Below are positions 26,572-36,894 of a DNA stretch of 51,390 nt, piece after piece (the first letter of the stretch is position 1; each line of letters begins with the position of its first letter). Made by a program: the position numbers and the translations under genes. Origin of the DNA: Psychrobacter sp. PG1. Its GTDB lineage: Bacteria; Pseudomonadota; Gammaproteobacteria; Pseudomonadales; Moraxellaceae. The notes below the pieces were generated by a model. The model searched no databases. It worked only from the letters and a program-made list of their open reading frames with translations, and was not told the origin of the DNA. Location of the stretch: positions 1 through 51,390 of the forward strand of contig NZ_JABUZG010000015.1 of NCBI RefSeq assembly GCF_014897815.1, written 5' to 3'.

Positions 26572-28350
26572 ATGCCGTCTTTTGCTGCGCAGCAATGCTT
26601 ATTTCGTGCTTATGATATTCGTGGTTCACGCCAGCATTTTACCACTGACTTTATTCAGGCATTGGGCAAGGCATTTGCTCAGCTTTATAGTGTCGCAGAT
26701 TGCAACTCAACCGCAGCTCCTGCCAAAGCCTGCCTAACAAAACCAAGTATCGACCTTAAAAGAACCATCATTGTGCTTGGTTATGATGTGCGTCTCGGTA
26801 GTGATATTATCGCTCAGAGATTGGCTAATATACTGACTGGATATGGCTTACAAGTCATTCAATTAGGTCTTGTTACTACGCCCATGATGGTTTTTTGGGC
26901 AGAGCAATACTCGGGTCATGGCATTATCGTCACCGCCAGTCATTCTGCTAAAGACATTTTAGGTATCAAATGGTTGGTCAACCATCAATCTCCGAGCCAT
27001 GCAGAGATTCAGTTGCTTTGGCAAAAAACACGGGCTAACTATGCTTGCCACCTCAATCACGCTCAAACACAGGTTGATGCTCAAAATACGCTGAAAAATA
27101 CAACTGCTAAGTCTATTTGCAATCAACCGTTCAATTTATCCGATGCACAAGTTGAGGCGACTTATATTGAGGCTATCGCTCAAGTCTTTAAGCAAATCCA
27201 TCCCTGTAATAAACCACTTCTCAAAAATAACCAACAACCATCTGGCACCCTTGATGTGGTGGTCGTCATAGACTGCATGCATGGGGCGACCAGTAATATC
27301 GCCCAGCGTTTATTTGAGCATTTTTGCCAGCAGGTCATCATGATTAATGACATCGCAGATGGCAGTTTTCCCTCTGGCAATCCTGATCCCACTGAACCAC
27401 ACCGTCTTAAACAATTACAGCGAAGTGTGCGTCAACATCAAGCAGATATAGGTCTCGCTTTTGATGGCGATGGCGATCGCTTAATGATCGTCGATAATAG
27501 CGGTAAAGTTGTCACGCCCGATCACTTGCTATATTTATTGGCGCAAGTGGCGCTGACTGAACACCCTGAAACGCTGTGTTCTAAAGGCCCAGTCCATTCA
27601 CAACTGCCCTCTCAAATCCTTTTTGATATCAAATGCTCCCATCATCTACCGAATCTCTTGTCTGAGCTTGGCGCAACACCTGTGCTCAGTAAAACGGGCA
27701 GCAGCTTTATGCGCCGACAGATGCAGCATTCTGCTGGTCAAATTGTCTTTGCAGGTGAATTGTCAGGGCATTTCATATTTAACGATAGCCGTTTTATTAT
27801 TTATGATGACGCCATGTACGCGGCCTTGCGATTGCTGCATTGGCTAGCGGCTTACGATGCTCAGGGTAAGAAATCTCTGACTGATATTACAGAGCAATTG
27901 CCTGCTATGGTCAGTACGGCGGATCATTATTTGCCGATGCCTAAAACCCTTAAGAAAGACGATGCTATCGTCGTACAGCTGACTAAATTTTGTCAGTATT
28001 TACGCCAACTCGTAGAAGCGACTGTAGCAGAAGATTCTGCTGATCATTGGATAGCTACTAGCCAGCCATCGCTTTGCCGTTATTCGATGAGTCGGCAATA
28101 TATGACGTCCAAGCAAGCCAAATGCTTATTGCCAGTGGGGACAAAGCTGAGCTGTATTGATGGCGTGCGTTTGGATTTCGACCATGGTTTTGGGGTGCTC
28201 CGCCAATCAAATACCAGTCACAATCTTACCGCACGCTTTGCTGGTGATAGCATAGAAGACTTACGTGACATTCAAGCAAAATTTGCCGCTTTATGTCTCC
28301 CATTTGATAAAAAACTGGCGGAACAAATTGTCGCTATTCCTGCCGAATAG
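26572..28350 (+). CDS. algC: Phosphomannomutase/phosphoglucomutase, AlgC-like, enlarged
   Basis: Alpha-D-phosphohexomutase interconverting hexose 1- and 6-phosphates for LPS or exopolysaccharide precursors. The phospho-acceptor Ser123 is in TASHSAKD (residues 121-128), metal ligands Asp298/300/302 are in DGDGDR, and the sugar-specificity loop is GELSGHF. The C-terminal phosphate loop reads RQSNTSHNLTARF. Length is 592, far above the ~463 of P. aeruginosa AlgC, through inserts near 40-65 and 140-225. The active-site motif lacks the usual Asn-Pro after Ser-His, and the phosphate loop lacks the usual Pro after SNT. The dut-algC-argB context supports the assignment. AAGGAG precedes the ATG. Confidence 0.85.
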   Translation: MPSFAAQQCLFRAYDIRGSRQHFTTDFIQALGKAFAQLYSVADCNSTAAPAKACLTKPSIDLKRTIIVLGYDVRLGSDIIAQRLANILTGYGLQVIQLGLVTTPMMVFWAEQYSGHGIIVTASHSAKDILGIKWLVNHQSPSHAEIQLLWQKTRANYACHLNHAQTQVDAQNTLKNTTAKSICNQPFNLSDAQVEATYIEAIAQVFKQIHPCNKPLLKNNQQPSGTLDVVVVIDCMHGATSNIAQRLFEHFCQQVIMINDIADGSFPSGNPDPTEPHRLKQLQRSVRQHQADIGLAFDGDGDRLMIVDNSGKVVTPDHLLYLLAQVALTEHPETLCSKGPVHSQLPSQILFDIKCSHHLPNLLSELGATPVLSKTGSSFMRRQMQHSAGQIVFAGELSGHFIFNDSRFIIYDDAMYAALRLLHWLAAYDAQGKKSLTDITEQLPAMVSTADHYLPMPKTLKKDDAIVVQLTKFCQYLRQLVEATVAEDSADHWIATSQPSLCRYSMSRQYMTSKQAKCLLPVGTKLSCIDGVRLDFDHGFGVLRQSNTSHNLTARFAGDSIEDLRDIQAKFAALCLPFDKKLAEQIVAIPAE

Positions 28351-28423
28351 TTTTGAGCAAAATAGTTACCGTTAAAGTAGTTGCTGTCAAATAAAAATAT
28401 GACTTTTTAATACCATAACTTAG

Positions 28424-29347
<924 letters not shown>

Positions 29348-29359
29348 CAGGAGTAAATC

Positions 29360-29593
29360 ATGGCATTGTGGCTCTGGTGTCTACTTTTTATCTTAGAAAG
29401 CTTGTATTGCTGGTGGATTATTGGCTATGGTGGCGCAAAATGGATAGAAGGGTGGAAGTCATTTTTCCTCATTGAATGGTTTGCACTAGATTGGAATGCT
29501 GAACAAATTCGCTTTTACGTCTTGCTTATATGGCTCGCAAGTGTGATTTGGTTTCTTTTAGGTGTTATAAAGCCCGAGCTAAGAGGTTTTTAG
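29360..29593 (+). CDS. Small hypothetical membrane protein
   Basis: A 77-residue Trp- and Leu-rich protein with two hydrophobic segments (about 2-25 and 50-70) and no recognised family. A good AGGAG ribosome site 7 bases before the ATG, and a position 12 bases after argB, support translation from the argB message. Its last codons and TAG stop lie inside a perfect 12-bp hairpin stem (29570-29602), so translation termination and any hairpin formation would interfere with each other. Function unknown. Confidence 0.7.
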   Translation: MALWLWCLLFILESLYCWWIIGYGGAKWIEGWKSFFLIEWFALDWNAEQIRFYVLLIWLASVIWFLLGVIKPELRGF

Positions 29594-29602
29594 CTCGGGC
29601 TT
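29570..29602. terminator. Strong hairpin between convergent genes
   Basis: AAGCCCGAGCTA at 29570-29581 pairs perfectly with TAGCTCGGGCTT at 29591-29602 over a 9-base loop. The T-tract after the stem is poor on both strands, so it may stop transcription inefficiently or protect 3' ends. The 29360 gene terminates inside it. Confidence 0.65.
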
Positions 29603-29624
29603 CATTGATGGTAGCCGTATTCTT

Positions 29625-29996
29625 TTACGAAAAAACTTTATCAAACTCGGCTTCGTCAAAGCCGCATAGTAATATATTCTTATTTTTATCAGTCAGCTCA
29701 CCTTCAACTATCGGACGCTTAATCATACTGGTATTTTCTACGAGCAAATCAATGGCGTTATCTAGACTAGCATCAGCCGCTTGCTTTTGACTGTCGTCTA
29801 GTTTTCGCCATGTCGTACCGCGTTTATTAAGCACTTTATCGATGCCTAATTTATCTACCCAACGCTGAACGCTATCTTTATCGATACCTTGTTTTTTATA
29901 ATCATGAAATTCATAACTGACACCTAGCTCGTCTAGTTTGGTAAAGGCTTTTTTCATGGTGCTGCACGATTTGATACCGTAAATAGTGATGGTCAT
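29625..29996 (-). CDS. yffB: ArsC/Spx-family protein, YffB-like
   Basis: A 123-residue thioredoxin-fold protein of the ArsC/Spx superfamily. YGIKSCSTMKKA places the single conserved Cys at residue 11. FHDYKKQG, NKRGTTWRKLD and MIKRPIVEG match E. coli YffB segment for segment. YffB proteins are thought to act on glutathione-linked thiols rather than arsenate; the single N-terminal Cys without a partner CxxC argues against an Spx regulator. It converges on the 29360 gene. Biological role not established from sequence. Confidence 0.85.
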   Translation of the reverse strand: MTITIYGIKSCSTMKKAFTKLDELGVSYEFHDYKKQGIDKDSVQRWVDKLGIDKVLNKRGTTWRKLDDSQKQAADASLDNAIDLLVENTSMIKRPIVEGELTDKNKNILLCGFDEAEFDKVFS

Positions 29997-30222
29997 AAAA
30001 ACTCCAAATCAATGATCATTATTCTGTTTATTATACCTAAGCCTATGGGTATTTGGTTTAAGATAACCAAAACATTAAAAACCCGCTCAAATTTTCGAAT
30101 TTGTATTCTTCGTCATGCGTAAACGCCCTATCATATCGTCGCAATTTTTGCCAAATTACGCTATGCTATGGCATTGTGAAATTTCACCCAATTTATTCGT
30201 ATTAATCAATCTCGAGCCAACT

Positions 30223-32910
30223 ATGAGCAATACTGTGACATCTGACCAAGCTGAAAACAATCATTATAACCCACAAGCGATAGAAGCGGCGCAGCAAGCC
30301 AAATGGGCAACTGACAAACGCTTTGAAGTGAGCAATGAGCCAAGCGATAAGCCAAGTCGCTATATGCTGTCGATGTTCCCTTACCCAAGCGGTAAGCTGC
30401 ATATGGGTCACGTGCGTAACTATACGATTTCTGATGTACTGAGCCGTTACTATCGCCTCAAGGGCTATGAAGTCATGCAGCCTATGGGCTGGGATGGTTT
30501 TGGCTTGCCAGCAGAAAATGCGGCGATTGCCAATCAGACGCCACCTGCTAAATGGACGTTTGCCAATATTGACAGCATGCGCGCGCAGCTTAAATTACTG
30601 GGTTTGTCTATTGACTGGTCACGTGAATTCGCCACTTGCAGCCCTGAGTATTATCAGTGGGAGCAATGGTTGTTTTTACAGCTATACAAAAAAGGCTTGG
30701 TCTACAAAAAACTGTCAACAGTCAACTGGGATCCTGTTGATAATACCGTCTTAGCTAACGAGCAAGTCATCGATGGTAAAGGCTGGCGTAGTGGCGCTGC
30801 GGTCGAAAAGCGCGACATTCCGATGTATTACTTCAACATCACTGACTATGCTGACGAATTGCTCGATGACTTAGACCAATTAGAAGGTCACTGGCCATCA
30901 GAAGTATTGACCATGCAGCGCAACTGGATTGGTCGTAGCGCAGGCATGGAAGTACACTTCCCTTATGAGCTTGCTGGCGAGACCAATACGTTAGATGTGT
31001 TCACTACTCGCCCTGATACTTTGATGGGTGTGACTTATGTGGCGGTCGCAGCCGAACATCCGCTAGCGCAGTATGCGGCTGAGCATGATGAAGCGATTGC
31101 GCAATTCTGTGCGCTTTGCAAAAAAGGCTCAGTTGCAGAAGCAGACCTAGCTAAAGCTGAAAAAATCGGCATGGCTACTGGTCTTACGGTCACGCATCCA
31201 CTCACTGGCGAAGAAGTGCCAGTATGGGTTGCCAACTATGTGCTTATGAGCTACGGCTCAGGCGCGGTGATGGCTGTCCCTGCTCATGATGAGCGTGATT
31301 ATGAATTTGCGATTAAATACAGCTTACCCATCAAACAAGTCATCGATATCCCTGTCGGCTATTTCGATGCGTTAGAAGCAGATGCAAAGGCGAACGATAC
31401 TGAGATTAATCGTGCTTATGCCGAACGCAATACTTTGATCAATTCAGGCGAATTTGATGGGTTAGACTTTGAGCAAGCATTTGAAGCGATGCTGACCAAA
31501 CTAGAACCACAAGAGCTTGCTAAGAAAAAAATCCAATACCGTCTCCGTGATTGGGGTGTTTCTCGCCAGCGTTATTGGGGCTGTCCTATCCCAATGGTTA
31601 ACTGTGAGCATTGCGGTACCGTACCTGTCGAAGAGCAAGATTTGCCCGTTGTCTTGCCGACTGATGTCGTTCCTGATGGTCGCGGAAATCCGTTAAAAAA
31701 CATTCCAGAGTTTGTCAATACGACATGTCCTAAATGCGGTAATCCTGCTGAGCGCGAAACCGATACCTTTGACACCTTTGTGGAGTCAAGCTGGTACTAT
31801 GCACGCTTTGCAAGCCCAAATGATGCGCAAAGCATGGTCAATAAATCTGCCGCCAATAAGTGGCTGCCTGTCGATCAATACATCGGCGGTGTTGAGCATG
31901 CGGTGATGCATCTACTTTATGCACGCTTCTTCCATAAACTGATGCGTGATGAAGACTTGGTGTCAGGAAATGAGCCGTTTGCTAATTTGATGACGCAAGG
32001 CATGGTATTGGCAGGGACATTCTATCGCCTAAATGCGGATGGCAGTACCACGTACTACTTTGCAGAAGACATTGATATCGACTATGACGAACGTGGTCAA
32101 CCGATTAAAGCCATCTTAAAATCTGATGGGCAGCCCGTGACCATTGGCAAAATCGAAAAAATGTCTAAGTCAAAAAATAACGGTGTCGATCCGCAAATTA
32201 CCATCGATAAATACGGCGCTGATACCGTTCGTCTCTATACGCTCTTCACCGCGCCTGCGGATCAAACGCTAGAATGGTCAGATGATGCGCTCAAAGGCCC
32301 TTATAACTTCGTCAAAAAAGTATGGCGTATTGCTACTGAACACATGCATGCGCTTACTGCCGCGAACCTAAGTATCGAGACGCTGAACAATGAAGCTTTG
32401 AGCACTGAGGGCTTAAGCAAAGAAGCCAAAAACTTGCGCCGTAAAACTCATGAAACCATTGCTAAAATCGATAGTGATTTGGGTGATCGTTTGGCATTGA
32501 ACACGCCTGTATCAAGTTTGATGGAGCTTGCCAACGAGCTGACTGGCTTTAAGGCCAATAGCAAGCAAGACCTACAGGTACAGCATGAGGCATTGACGGA
32601 TCTGCTGATTATGCTATCCGTATATGCGCCGCACATTGGTGAACATTTACTTGAGCAATTGGGTTTAGATACCATTACCTTGAATTATCCAGAAGTTGAT
32701 AAAAGCGCTCTGGTACAAGATATGATCACGATGGTGGTACAGGTCAATGGTAAAATGCGCGGTAAAATGGACGTAGCCCCAAATAGCGATCCAGAACAGC
32801 TAAAAGCACAAGCACGTTCAATGGAAAGTGTGGCAAAATTCTTGACTGGCGACATCAAAAAAGAAATCGTCGTCCCTAATAAGCTGGTAAACATCGTGGT
32901 GGTAGGCTAG
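30223..32910 (+). CDS. leuS: Leucyl-tRNA synthetase
   Basis: Class I aminoacyl-tRNA synthetase charging tRNA-Leu. [17 protein letters not shown] carries the HIGH-type motif and [12 protein letters not shown] the KMSKS loop. The CP1 editing domain includes [14 protein letters not shown] and the conserved VPAHDERD. A Cys-rich zinc-like segment (CEHCGT and CPKCGNP) lies in between. I start at ATG 30223 (895 residues, near E. coli's 860); the upstream ATG at 30115 would add 36 residues unlike the family. A short CAAATT/AATTTG hairpin with a TTCG loop lies at 30088-30103 in the leader. leuS-lptE-holA is the usual gammaproteobacterial order. Confidence 0.97.
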   Translation: MSNTVTSDQAENNHYNPQAIEAAQQAKWATDKRFEVSNEPSDKPSRYMLSMFPYPSGKLHMGHVRNYTISDVLSRYYRLKGYEVMQPMGWDGFGLPAENAAIANQTPPAKWTFANIDSMRAQLKLLGLSIDWSREFATCSPEYYQWEQWLFLQLYKKGLVYKKLSTVNWDPVDNTVLANEQVIDGKGWRSGAAVEKRDIPMYYFNITDYADELLDDLDQLEGHWPSEVLTMQRNWIGRSAGMEVHFPYELAGETNTLDVFTTRPDTLMGVTYVAVAAEHPLAQYAAEHDEAIAQFCALCKKGSVAEADLAKAEKIGMATGLTVTHPLTGEEVPVWVANYVLMSYGSGAVMAVPAHDERDYEFAIKYSLPIKQVIDIPVGYFDALEADAKANDTEINRAYAERNTLINSGEFDGLDFEQAFEAMLTKLEPQELAKKKIQYRLRDWGVSRQRYWGCPIPMVNCEHCGTVPVEEQDLPVVLPTDVVPDGRGNPLKNIPEFVNTTCPKCGNPAERETDTFDTFVESSWYYARFASPNDAQSMVNKSAANKWLPVDQYIGGVEHAVMHLLYARFFHKLMRDEDLVSGNEPFANLMTQGMVLAGTFYRLNADGSTTYYFAEDIDIDYDERGQPIKAILKSDGQPVTIGKIEKMSKSKNNGVDPQITIDKYGADTVRLYTLFTAPADQTLEWSDDALKGPYNFVKKVWRIATEHMHALTAANLSIETLNNEALSTEGLSKEAKNLRRKTHETIAKIDSDLGDRLALNTPVSSLMELANELTGFKANSKQDLQVQHEALTDLLIMLSVYAPHIGEHLLEQLGLDTITLNYPEVDKSALVQDMITMVVQVNGKMRGKMDVAPNSDPEQLKAQARSMESVAKFLTGDIKKEIVVPNKLVNIVVVG

Positions 32911-32917
32911 ATTTTTT

Positions 32918-32964
32918 AGGCTCAGTACTTTTTATTAGTTTAATGATTAGTCTGAGCCTTTTTA
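32918..32964 (+). terminator. Rho-independent terminator after leuS
   Basis: AGGCTCAG at 32918-32925 pairs with CTGAGCCT at 32952-32959, followed by TTTTAT. The 26-base loop is long, so some read-through into lptE is likely. Confidence 0.65.
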
Positions 32965-32983
32965 TAATATTAGGATAGCGATT

Positions 32984-33703
32984 ATGTCGTATAAATATCG
33001 AGCAGGTCAGTCACCCAAAGCCAGCTTAAGCAAAAAAGACGCTTTTGCCAAAAAATCAAGCGGACAAAAACTGGCGGCGGCTTTTCTGACCGCCCTGCCA
33101 CTGTTTGCGCTACTAGGTGCAACGGCAGCTATTAGTGGCTGCGGCTTTCAATTACGTGGCTATGACGCACCAATGCTGCTTGATGTCGCCAAAACAGCCG
33201 TGATTCTCGAAGACAATCGCACTTCATTTCCGCTTAAGCTGCCATTGACAAGACGCCTAAAAACTTTAGGTGTTGATGTCATTGACAACATGACAGCAGC
33301 TGATGTTGCGAACAATAACAAACAAGCAAGTGCTGAACCCATTGCCGCTATCACCATCAATAATGTCCGTTTTAAGCGTTATGAGCTGGTCGGTGTCTTG
33401 ACAGAGATACGCTTGGTACTTTCAGCAGATGTCAGCTATCAGACGATGGAAAATGGCAAACCAATTACGCTAAGCAACCCTATCCAAGTCGAGCGTAGCT
33501 ATCAATATAATGAAGCATCGGTGAGCACTGATGATCAGCAAGGCGATCAAATTCGTGACTGGCTCTATGATAGTTTGGCACGCCGAATTACTGATCAATA
33601 TGTCGCCATCTCCCTACCTAAGGTCAGCTCTTCTGGAGTCAGACAATCTGTGCAAAGCGGTAATGGCTCAACGTCGATCGCGGTGGTGGTGCCAAACCCA
33701 TAA
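32984..33703 (+). CDS. lptE: LPS-assembly lipoprotein LptE
   Basis: Outer-membrane lipoprotein that plugs LptD and helps insert LPS. It has a lipoprotein signal with an unusually long basic n-region (about 30 residues), a hydrophobic core at 31-49 and lipobox ISGC with lipidated Cys53. GCGFQLRGYD immediately after is the family hallmark. The 239-residue length is somewhat above E. coli LptE (193). An AGGAT ribosome site 7 bases before the ATG supports the long start. It lies between leuS and holA as in most gammaproteobacteria. Confidence 0.93.
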   Translation: MSYKYRAGQSPKASLSKKDAFAKKSSGQKLAAAFLTALPLFALLGATAAISGCGFQLRGYDAPMLLDVAKTAVILEDNRTSFPLKLPLTRRLKTLGVDVIDNMTAADVANNNKQASAEPIAAITINNVRFKRYELVGVLTEIRLVLSADVSYQTMENGKPITLSNPIQVERSYQYNEASVSTDDQQGDQIRDWLYDSLARRITDQYVAISLPKVSSSGVRQSVQSGNGSTSIAVVVPNP

Positions 33704-33761
33704 TTTATAATGCGCAACATATTCCACGTTTATTTTCATCAATCTGTGTACTTATTACCCT

Positions 33762-34835
33762 ATGCAAGATACCTTTATACAAGCCTATCCAAAGCTACTA
33801 CAGCCTTCCGTTGCAGTCGCGGGCTTGTGGCTGGCGCATGGTGATGAGCCACTACTCAGTCAATGGCTCATCGATGCCCTGCGACCACATTGGCGCGCGC
33901 AGAATTACGCGATTAAGCGTATTGAGCTGATATCAGTCAAGAGCTGGCAAGAAGTATTGTCAGAGCTTGGTAGCCAGTCTTTATTTGATGATGCCAGTGC
34001 ACTCATCGTGACGGGTAACCATAAGCCTGACAAGGCCGTTATCACTGAGCTTGAGCGCTTTGCCGTTGAAGCTCAAACAGGGACGCACAGTCATAGTTTA
34101 TTATGGCTCACGCCCAAGCAAGACAAACGAGCGCAAAGCAGCAAGTGGTTTGCGCCATTTGCTCAATATGGTCATGTCATTGATTGCAATTTATATAATG
34201 AGCAGCAACGACAGCAGCTATTGCAAATACAAGCTCAGCAGTTTGGCTTACGGCTATCGCAAGAAGCCTGGCAGCTGCTTATGTCGCATACTGAGCACCA
34301 TCTGCTAAGCGCTTATCAGACCTTATGGCGGCTCTCCTACTTATTTGCGCCGCAGCTAGTCGCTAAGAATATTGAGGCTAGTCAACAGGCAGATCACTCT
34401 ACACAACTGCCAAACAATGTTGCCTTAGACATTAAGGATCTACAAGCCGCGTTGGTCAGTGACGCACAATTTAGCGTCTTTGATTTATCGGATGCCATGC
34501 TTGCCGGTAACAGTACGCAAGTCGCCAAAATCATGTTTCAGCTGAAAGCCACCGACGAGCCAACCACCTTGGTATTATGGGCGGTTAGTAAAGACATGCG
34601 GCAAATTATGCAATTGATGGATGGGCAAGACCCACAAAGCCTAGGCATTTGGCGTAGCAAACAAGGGTTGTACCAGCAAGCATGCCGTCGCCAGTCAAAA
34701 ACTCAAACGGCTGAATGGCCTGCCCTGCTTTATAAATGTGACCAAGCCATCAAAGGACTCGTGCGTCAGCCAGCGTGGGAGTTATTATTGCAGGCAGCGC
34801 TTGAGTTATCAGGTAAGCGGCTGTTTGCCGTTTGA
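33762..34835 (+). CDS. holA: DNA polymerase III subunit delta
   Basis: Clamp-loader subunit that opens the beta sliding clamp. The 357-residue protein has the expected AAA-like N-terminal domain (WLAHGDEPLLSQWLIDALR near residues 23-41), the clamp-interacting region (SLFDDASALIVTGN) and the C-terminal collar domain (VLWAVSKDMRQIMQL). There is no strong ribosome site before the ATG, so the start is moderately sure. Its last 27 bases overlap, in antisense, the end of the broken immunity-like gene. Confidence 0.94.
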   Translation: MQDTFIQAYPKLLQPSVAVAGLWLAHGDEPLLSQWLIDALRPHWRAQNYAIKRIELISVKSWQEVLSELGSQSLFDDASALIVTGNHKPDKAVITELERFAVEAQTGTHSHSLLWLTPKQDKRAQSSKWFAPFAQYGHVIDCNLYNEQQRQQLLQIQAQQFGLRLSQEAWQLLMSHTEHHLLSAYQTLWRLSYLFAPQLVAKNIEASQQADHSTQLPNNVALDIKDLQAALVSDAQFSVFDLSDAMLAGNSTQVAKIMFQLKATDEPTTLVLWAVSKDMRQIMQLMDGQDPQSLGIWRSKQGLYQQACRRQSKTQTAEWPALLYKCDQAIKGLVRQPAWELLLQAALELSGKRLFAV

Positions 34836-35297
34836 TTGGTTGAAAAAATTCAATAACTTATTTAGCCAAGTTTTCTTATCGTAAGTTCTGTTATTAACTG
34901 AATAAGGAAAGTTTTTTAAAGTTTCTGCTATATCAGCCTCTTTTCTTTTACCCCACTCATCGCTTAATTTAGTCATAAGTTCGATTTGTTTATGAAAGCA
35001 AATTATTCTTTGATCCTCACCGATGACAGTGTTTTGCTGTTGATACTCACTCGCTATCATAGAAGTTGTAGTCTCAAAAAACCTATAGATAAAATCATCT
35101 ACGTCCCAAGAAGACTTTCTAGTGAGTTCGCTACCTCGTTCACATACTACATAATGGTAATAGTCATCACTTATCTCTAAATGTGGTTCCCCGAATCCAG
35201 ATGGCTTTTTTCTTAAGATCACATCATTGGTACTCTACCCTATTTTTCTACCATAATCATTAACTATATCTTGAACTTGCTGATGATTTAGCATCAT
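34809..35297 (-). pseudogene. Imm63-like immunity gene interrupted by an amber codon
   Basis: The open part (GTG at 35222 to 34809, 137 residues) contains EPHLEISDDYYHYVVCERG, a WDVDDFIYRFFE helix and DQRIICFHKQIELM, which from memory resemble the Immunity protein 63 family of polymorphic-toxin systems. Directly upstream in the same frame, an ATG at 35297 or 35294 with an AAGGAT ribosome site begins MLNHQQVQDIVNDYGRKIG, like the family's N-terminal helix, then reaches TAG at 35237-35235. The whole is 163 codons in one frame with one stop. Either a recent nonsense mutation, a readthrough site or a sequencing error. No cognate toxin lies nearby. The family call is unverified. Confidence 0.65.
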
Positions 35298-35463
35298 AAA
35301 ATCCTTGTTTCAATATGAATAACTTTACTATCCTAACTTACGTTCAGATGATTATTTTTTTTACAAAACCACCTTAACCTTTCTTAAACTAATTACCATT
35401 CCCTTTTGGACTTCAAGCCTCTACTATATGTACACTTGATTTCATTGTGACTGGATTGTTGTT

Positions 35464-36804
35464 ATGCGCAAAATAAGCAAAAAGTCTGCTATCAAATGGG
35501 GTGTCATCGCCTTAATCATCGTAGCATTAGGGGCTTTGGCCTATACTTTTTTAAAACCAGAGGAAGAAAAACCCAGTTATTTAACCGCACCTGTTGAGGT
35601 TGGTGATATCGAAAACAATGTCATGGCATCTGGTAAAGTAAAAGCGTTAAATACCGTCGATGTAGGGGCACAGGTATCTGGTGAAGTAAAACGCCTGTAC
35701 GTTGAAGTCGGTGACGAAGTCAAGCAAGGCGATTTGATTGCGCAGATTGATCAAGTGACTCAGAAGAACAGCCTGAGCAATGAACAAGCCAGTCTTGAGC
35801 AAAGCGAAGCCGCGCTACAAAGTGCGCAAGCAGAATCGTTGAGCAAACAAGCCAGTCTAAAAAGTGCCTATGCTGATCTTGCCAGCCGTCAGTCTGAGCT
35901 CAAACAAGCACAGTCTGACTTTGCGCGTTTGCAAGACTTAGTCGCTATCGATGCTATCTCACAACAAGAATATGACACGCAGGCGACCAGTGTCGAGACA
36001 GCAAAAGCAGCCGTTGCCAATGCACGCGCTGCTATTGATACGGCACAAGCCGCCATTGCAACAGCCACTGCAAACATTAATAGCCAACAAGCAGCATTAC
36101 GAAAGTCTCAAACCAATGTCGCAACGGCTCAAGAAGACCTTAGCTATACAACGATTCGCGCGCCAATATCAGGTACTGTCGTCTCAGTGACCACAGAGCA
36201 AGGCACGACGGTCAATGCCAATCAAACAGCCCCGACCATCGTAACCTTAGCAGATTTGTCTACTGTTAGAATCAACGCACAAATCTCCGAAGCCGATGTT
36301 ATCAATGTCAATGCTGGTATGCCCGCCTACTTTAATATCATCGGTAATCCAGACAAGCAGTATGATGCGACACTGACAGCTATTGAGCCGGCACCTGAGG
36401 AAATTAGCAAGACCAGCTCAACCGATTCTGCAATCTACTATGTTGGCTACGTAGAAGTAGCTAACCCTGAGCGATTATTTCGTATTGATATGACCGCCCA
36501 GATTTATATCATCATCGATCAAGCCAAAGACGCGTTGCTTGTGCCATCAGCAGCCATACAAGAAAGACCCGCGAAAAATCAAACTGAAGGTCAAGCAAAA
36601 ACCAGCAAGGTTGTACGCGTACTAAATGATGACGGCACAGTAGAACCTCGCACAGTAGAAGTGGGCATTGATAACCGAGTAAATGCGCAAATTTTGAGTG
36701 GTGTGAAGGAAGGTGAGCAAGTCATCATCGGCGAAGGTAGTGCCAATGCTTCAGGTAAAGGTGGTGGTCGTACTCGTATACCTGGTGGTACTCCAAGGAT
36801 GTAA
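35464..36804 (+). CDS. macA: MacA-type periplasmic adaptor (membrane fusion protein)
   Basis: Periplasmic adaptor of a tripartite ABC efflux pump, linking MacB to a TolC-like outer-membrane channel. One N-terminal anchor (about 10-28) is followed by the lipoyl half-motif near 45-90 (VDVGAQVSGEVKRLYVEVGD). A long Gln/Ala/Ser-rich coiled-coil hairpin (about 100-215), a second lipoyl half (TIRAPISGTVVSV) and the beta-barrel domain come next. It is 446 residues (E. coli MacA 371), with a longer hairpin and a Gly-rich tail. GGA lies 8 bases before the ATG. macB follows after about 90 bases. Confidence 0.92.
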   Translation: MRKISKKSAIKWGVIALIIVALGALAYTFLKPEEEKPSYLTAPVEVGDIENNVMASGKVKALNTVDVGAQVSGEVKRLYVEVGDEVKQGDLIAQIDQVTQKNSLSNEQASLEQSEAALQSAQAESLSKQASLKSAYADLASRQSELKQAQSDFARLQDLVAIDAISQQEYDTQATSVETAKAAVANARAAIDTAQAAIATATANINSQQAALRKSQTNVATAQEDLSYTTIRAPISGTVVSVTTEQGTTVNANQTAPTIVTLADLSTVRINAQISEADVINVNAGMPAYFNIIGNPDKQYDATLTAIEPAPEEISKTSSTDSAIYYVGYVEVANPERLFRIDMTAQIYIIIDQAKDALLVPSAAIQERPAKNQTEGQAKTSKVVRVLNDDGTVEPRTVEVGIDNRVNAQILSGVKEGEQVIIGEGSANASGKGGGRTRIPGGTPRM

Positions 36805-36894
36805 TTAATTCTTTGACTATGTTAACGATGGAGGGGCTGAAAAACCTTGGCCCTTTCATCATGACACTCACTATCTTTGATTAAAGACATTGCT

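Noticed and set aside
30115..30222. Upstream ATG for leuS
   Set aside because: Would add 36 residues absent from LeuS proteins; MSNTV at 30223 fits the family start better.
36838..36864. Hairpin between macA and macB (GGGGC and GGCCC segments)
   Set aside because: Pairing is imperfect and short, with no T-run; not enough to call a terminator or regulator.
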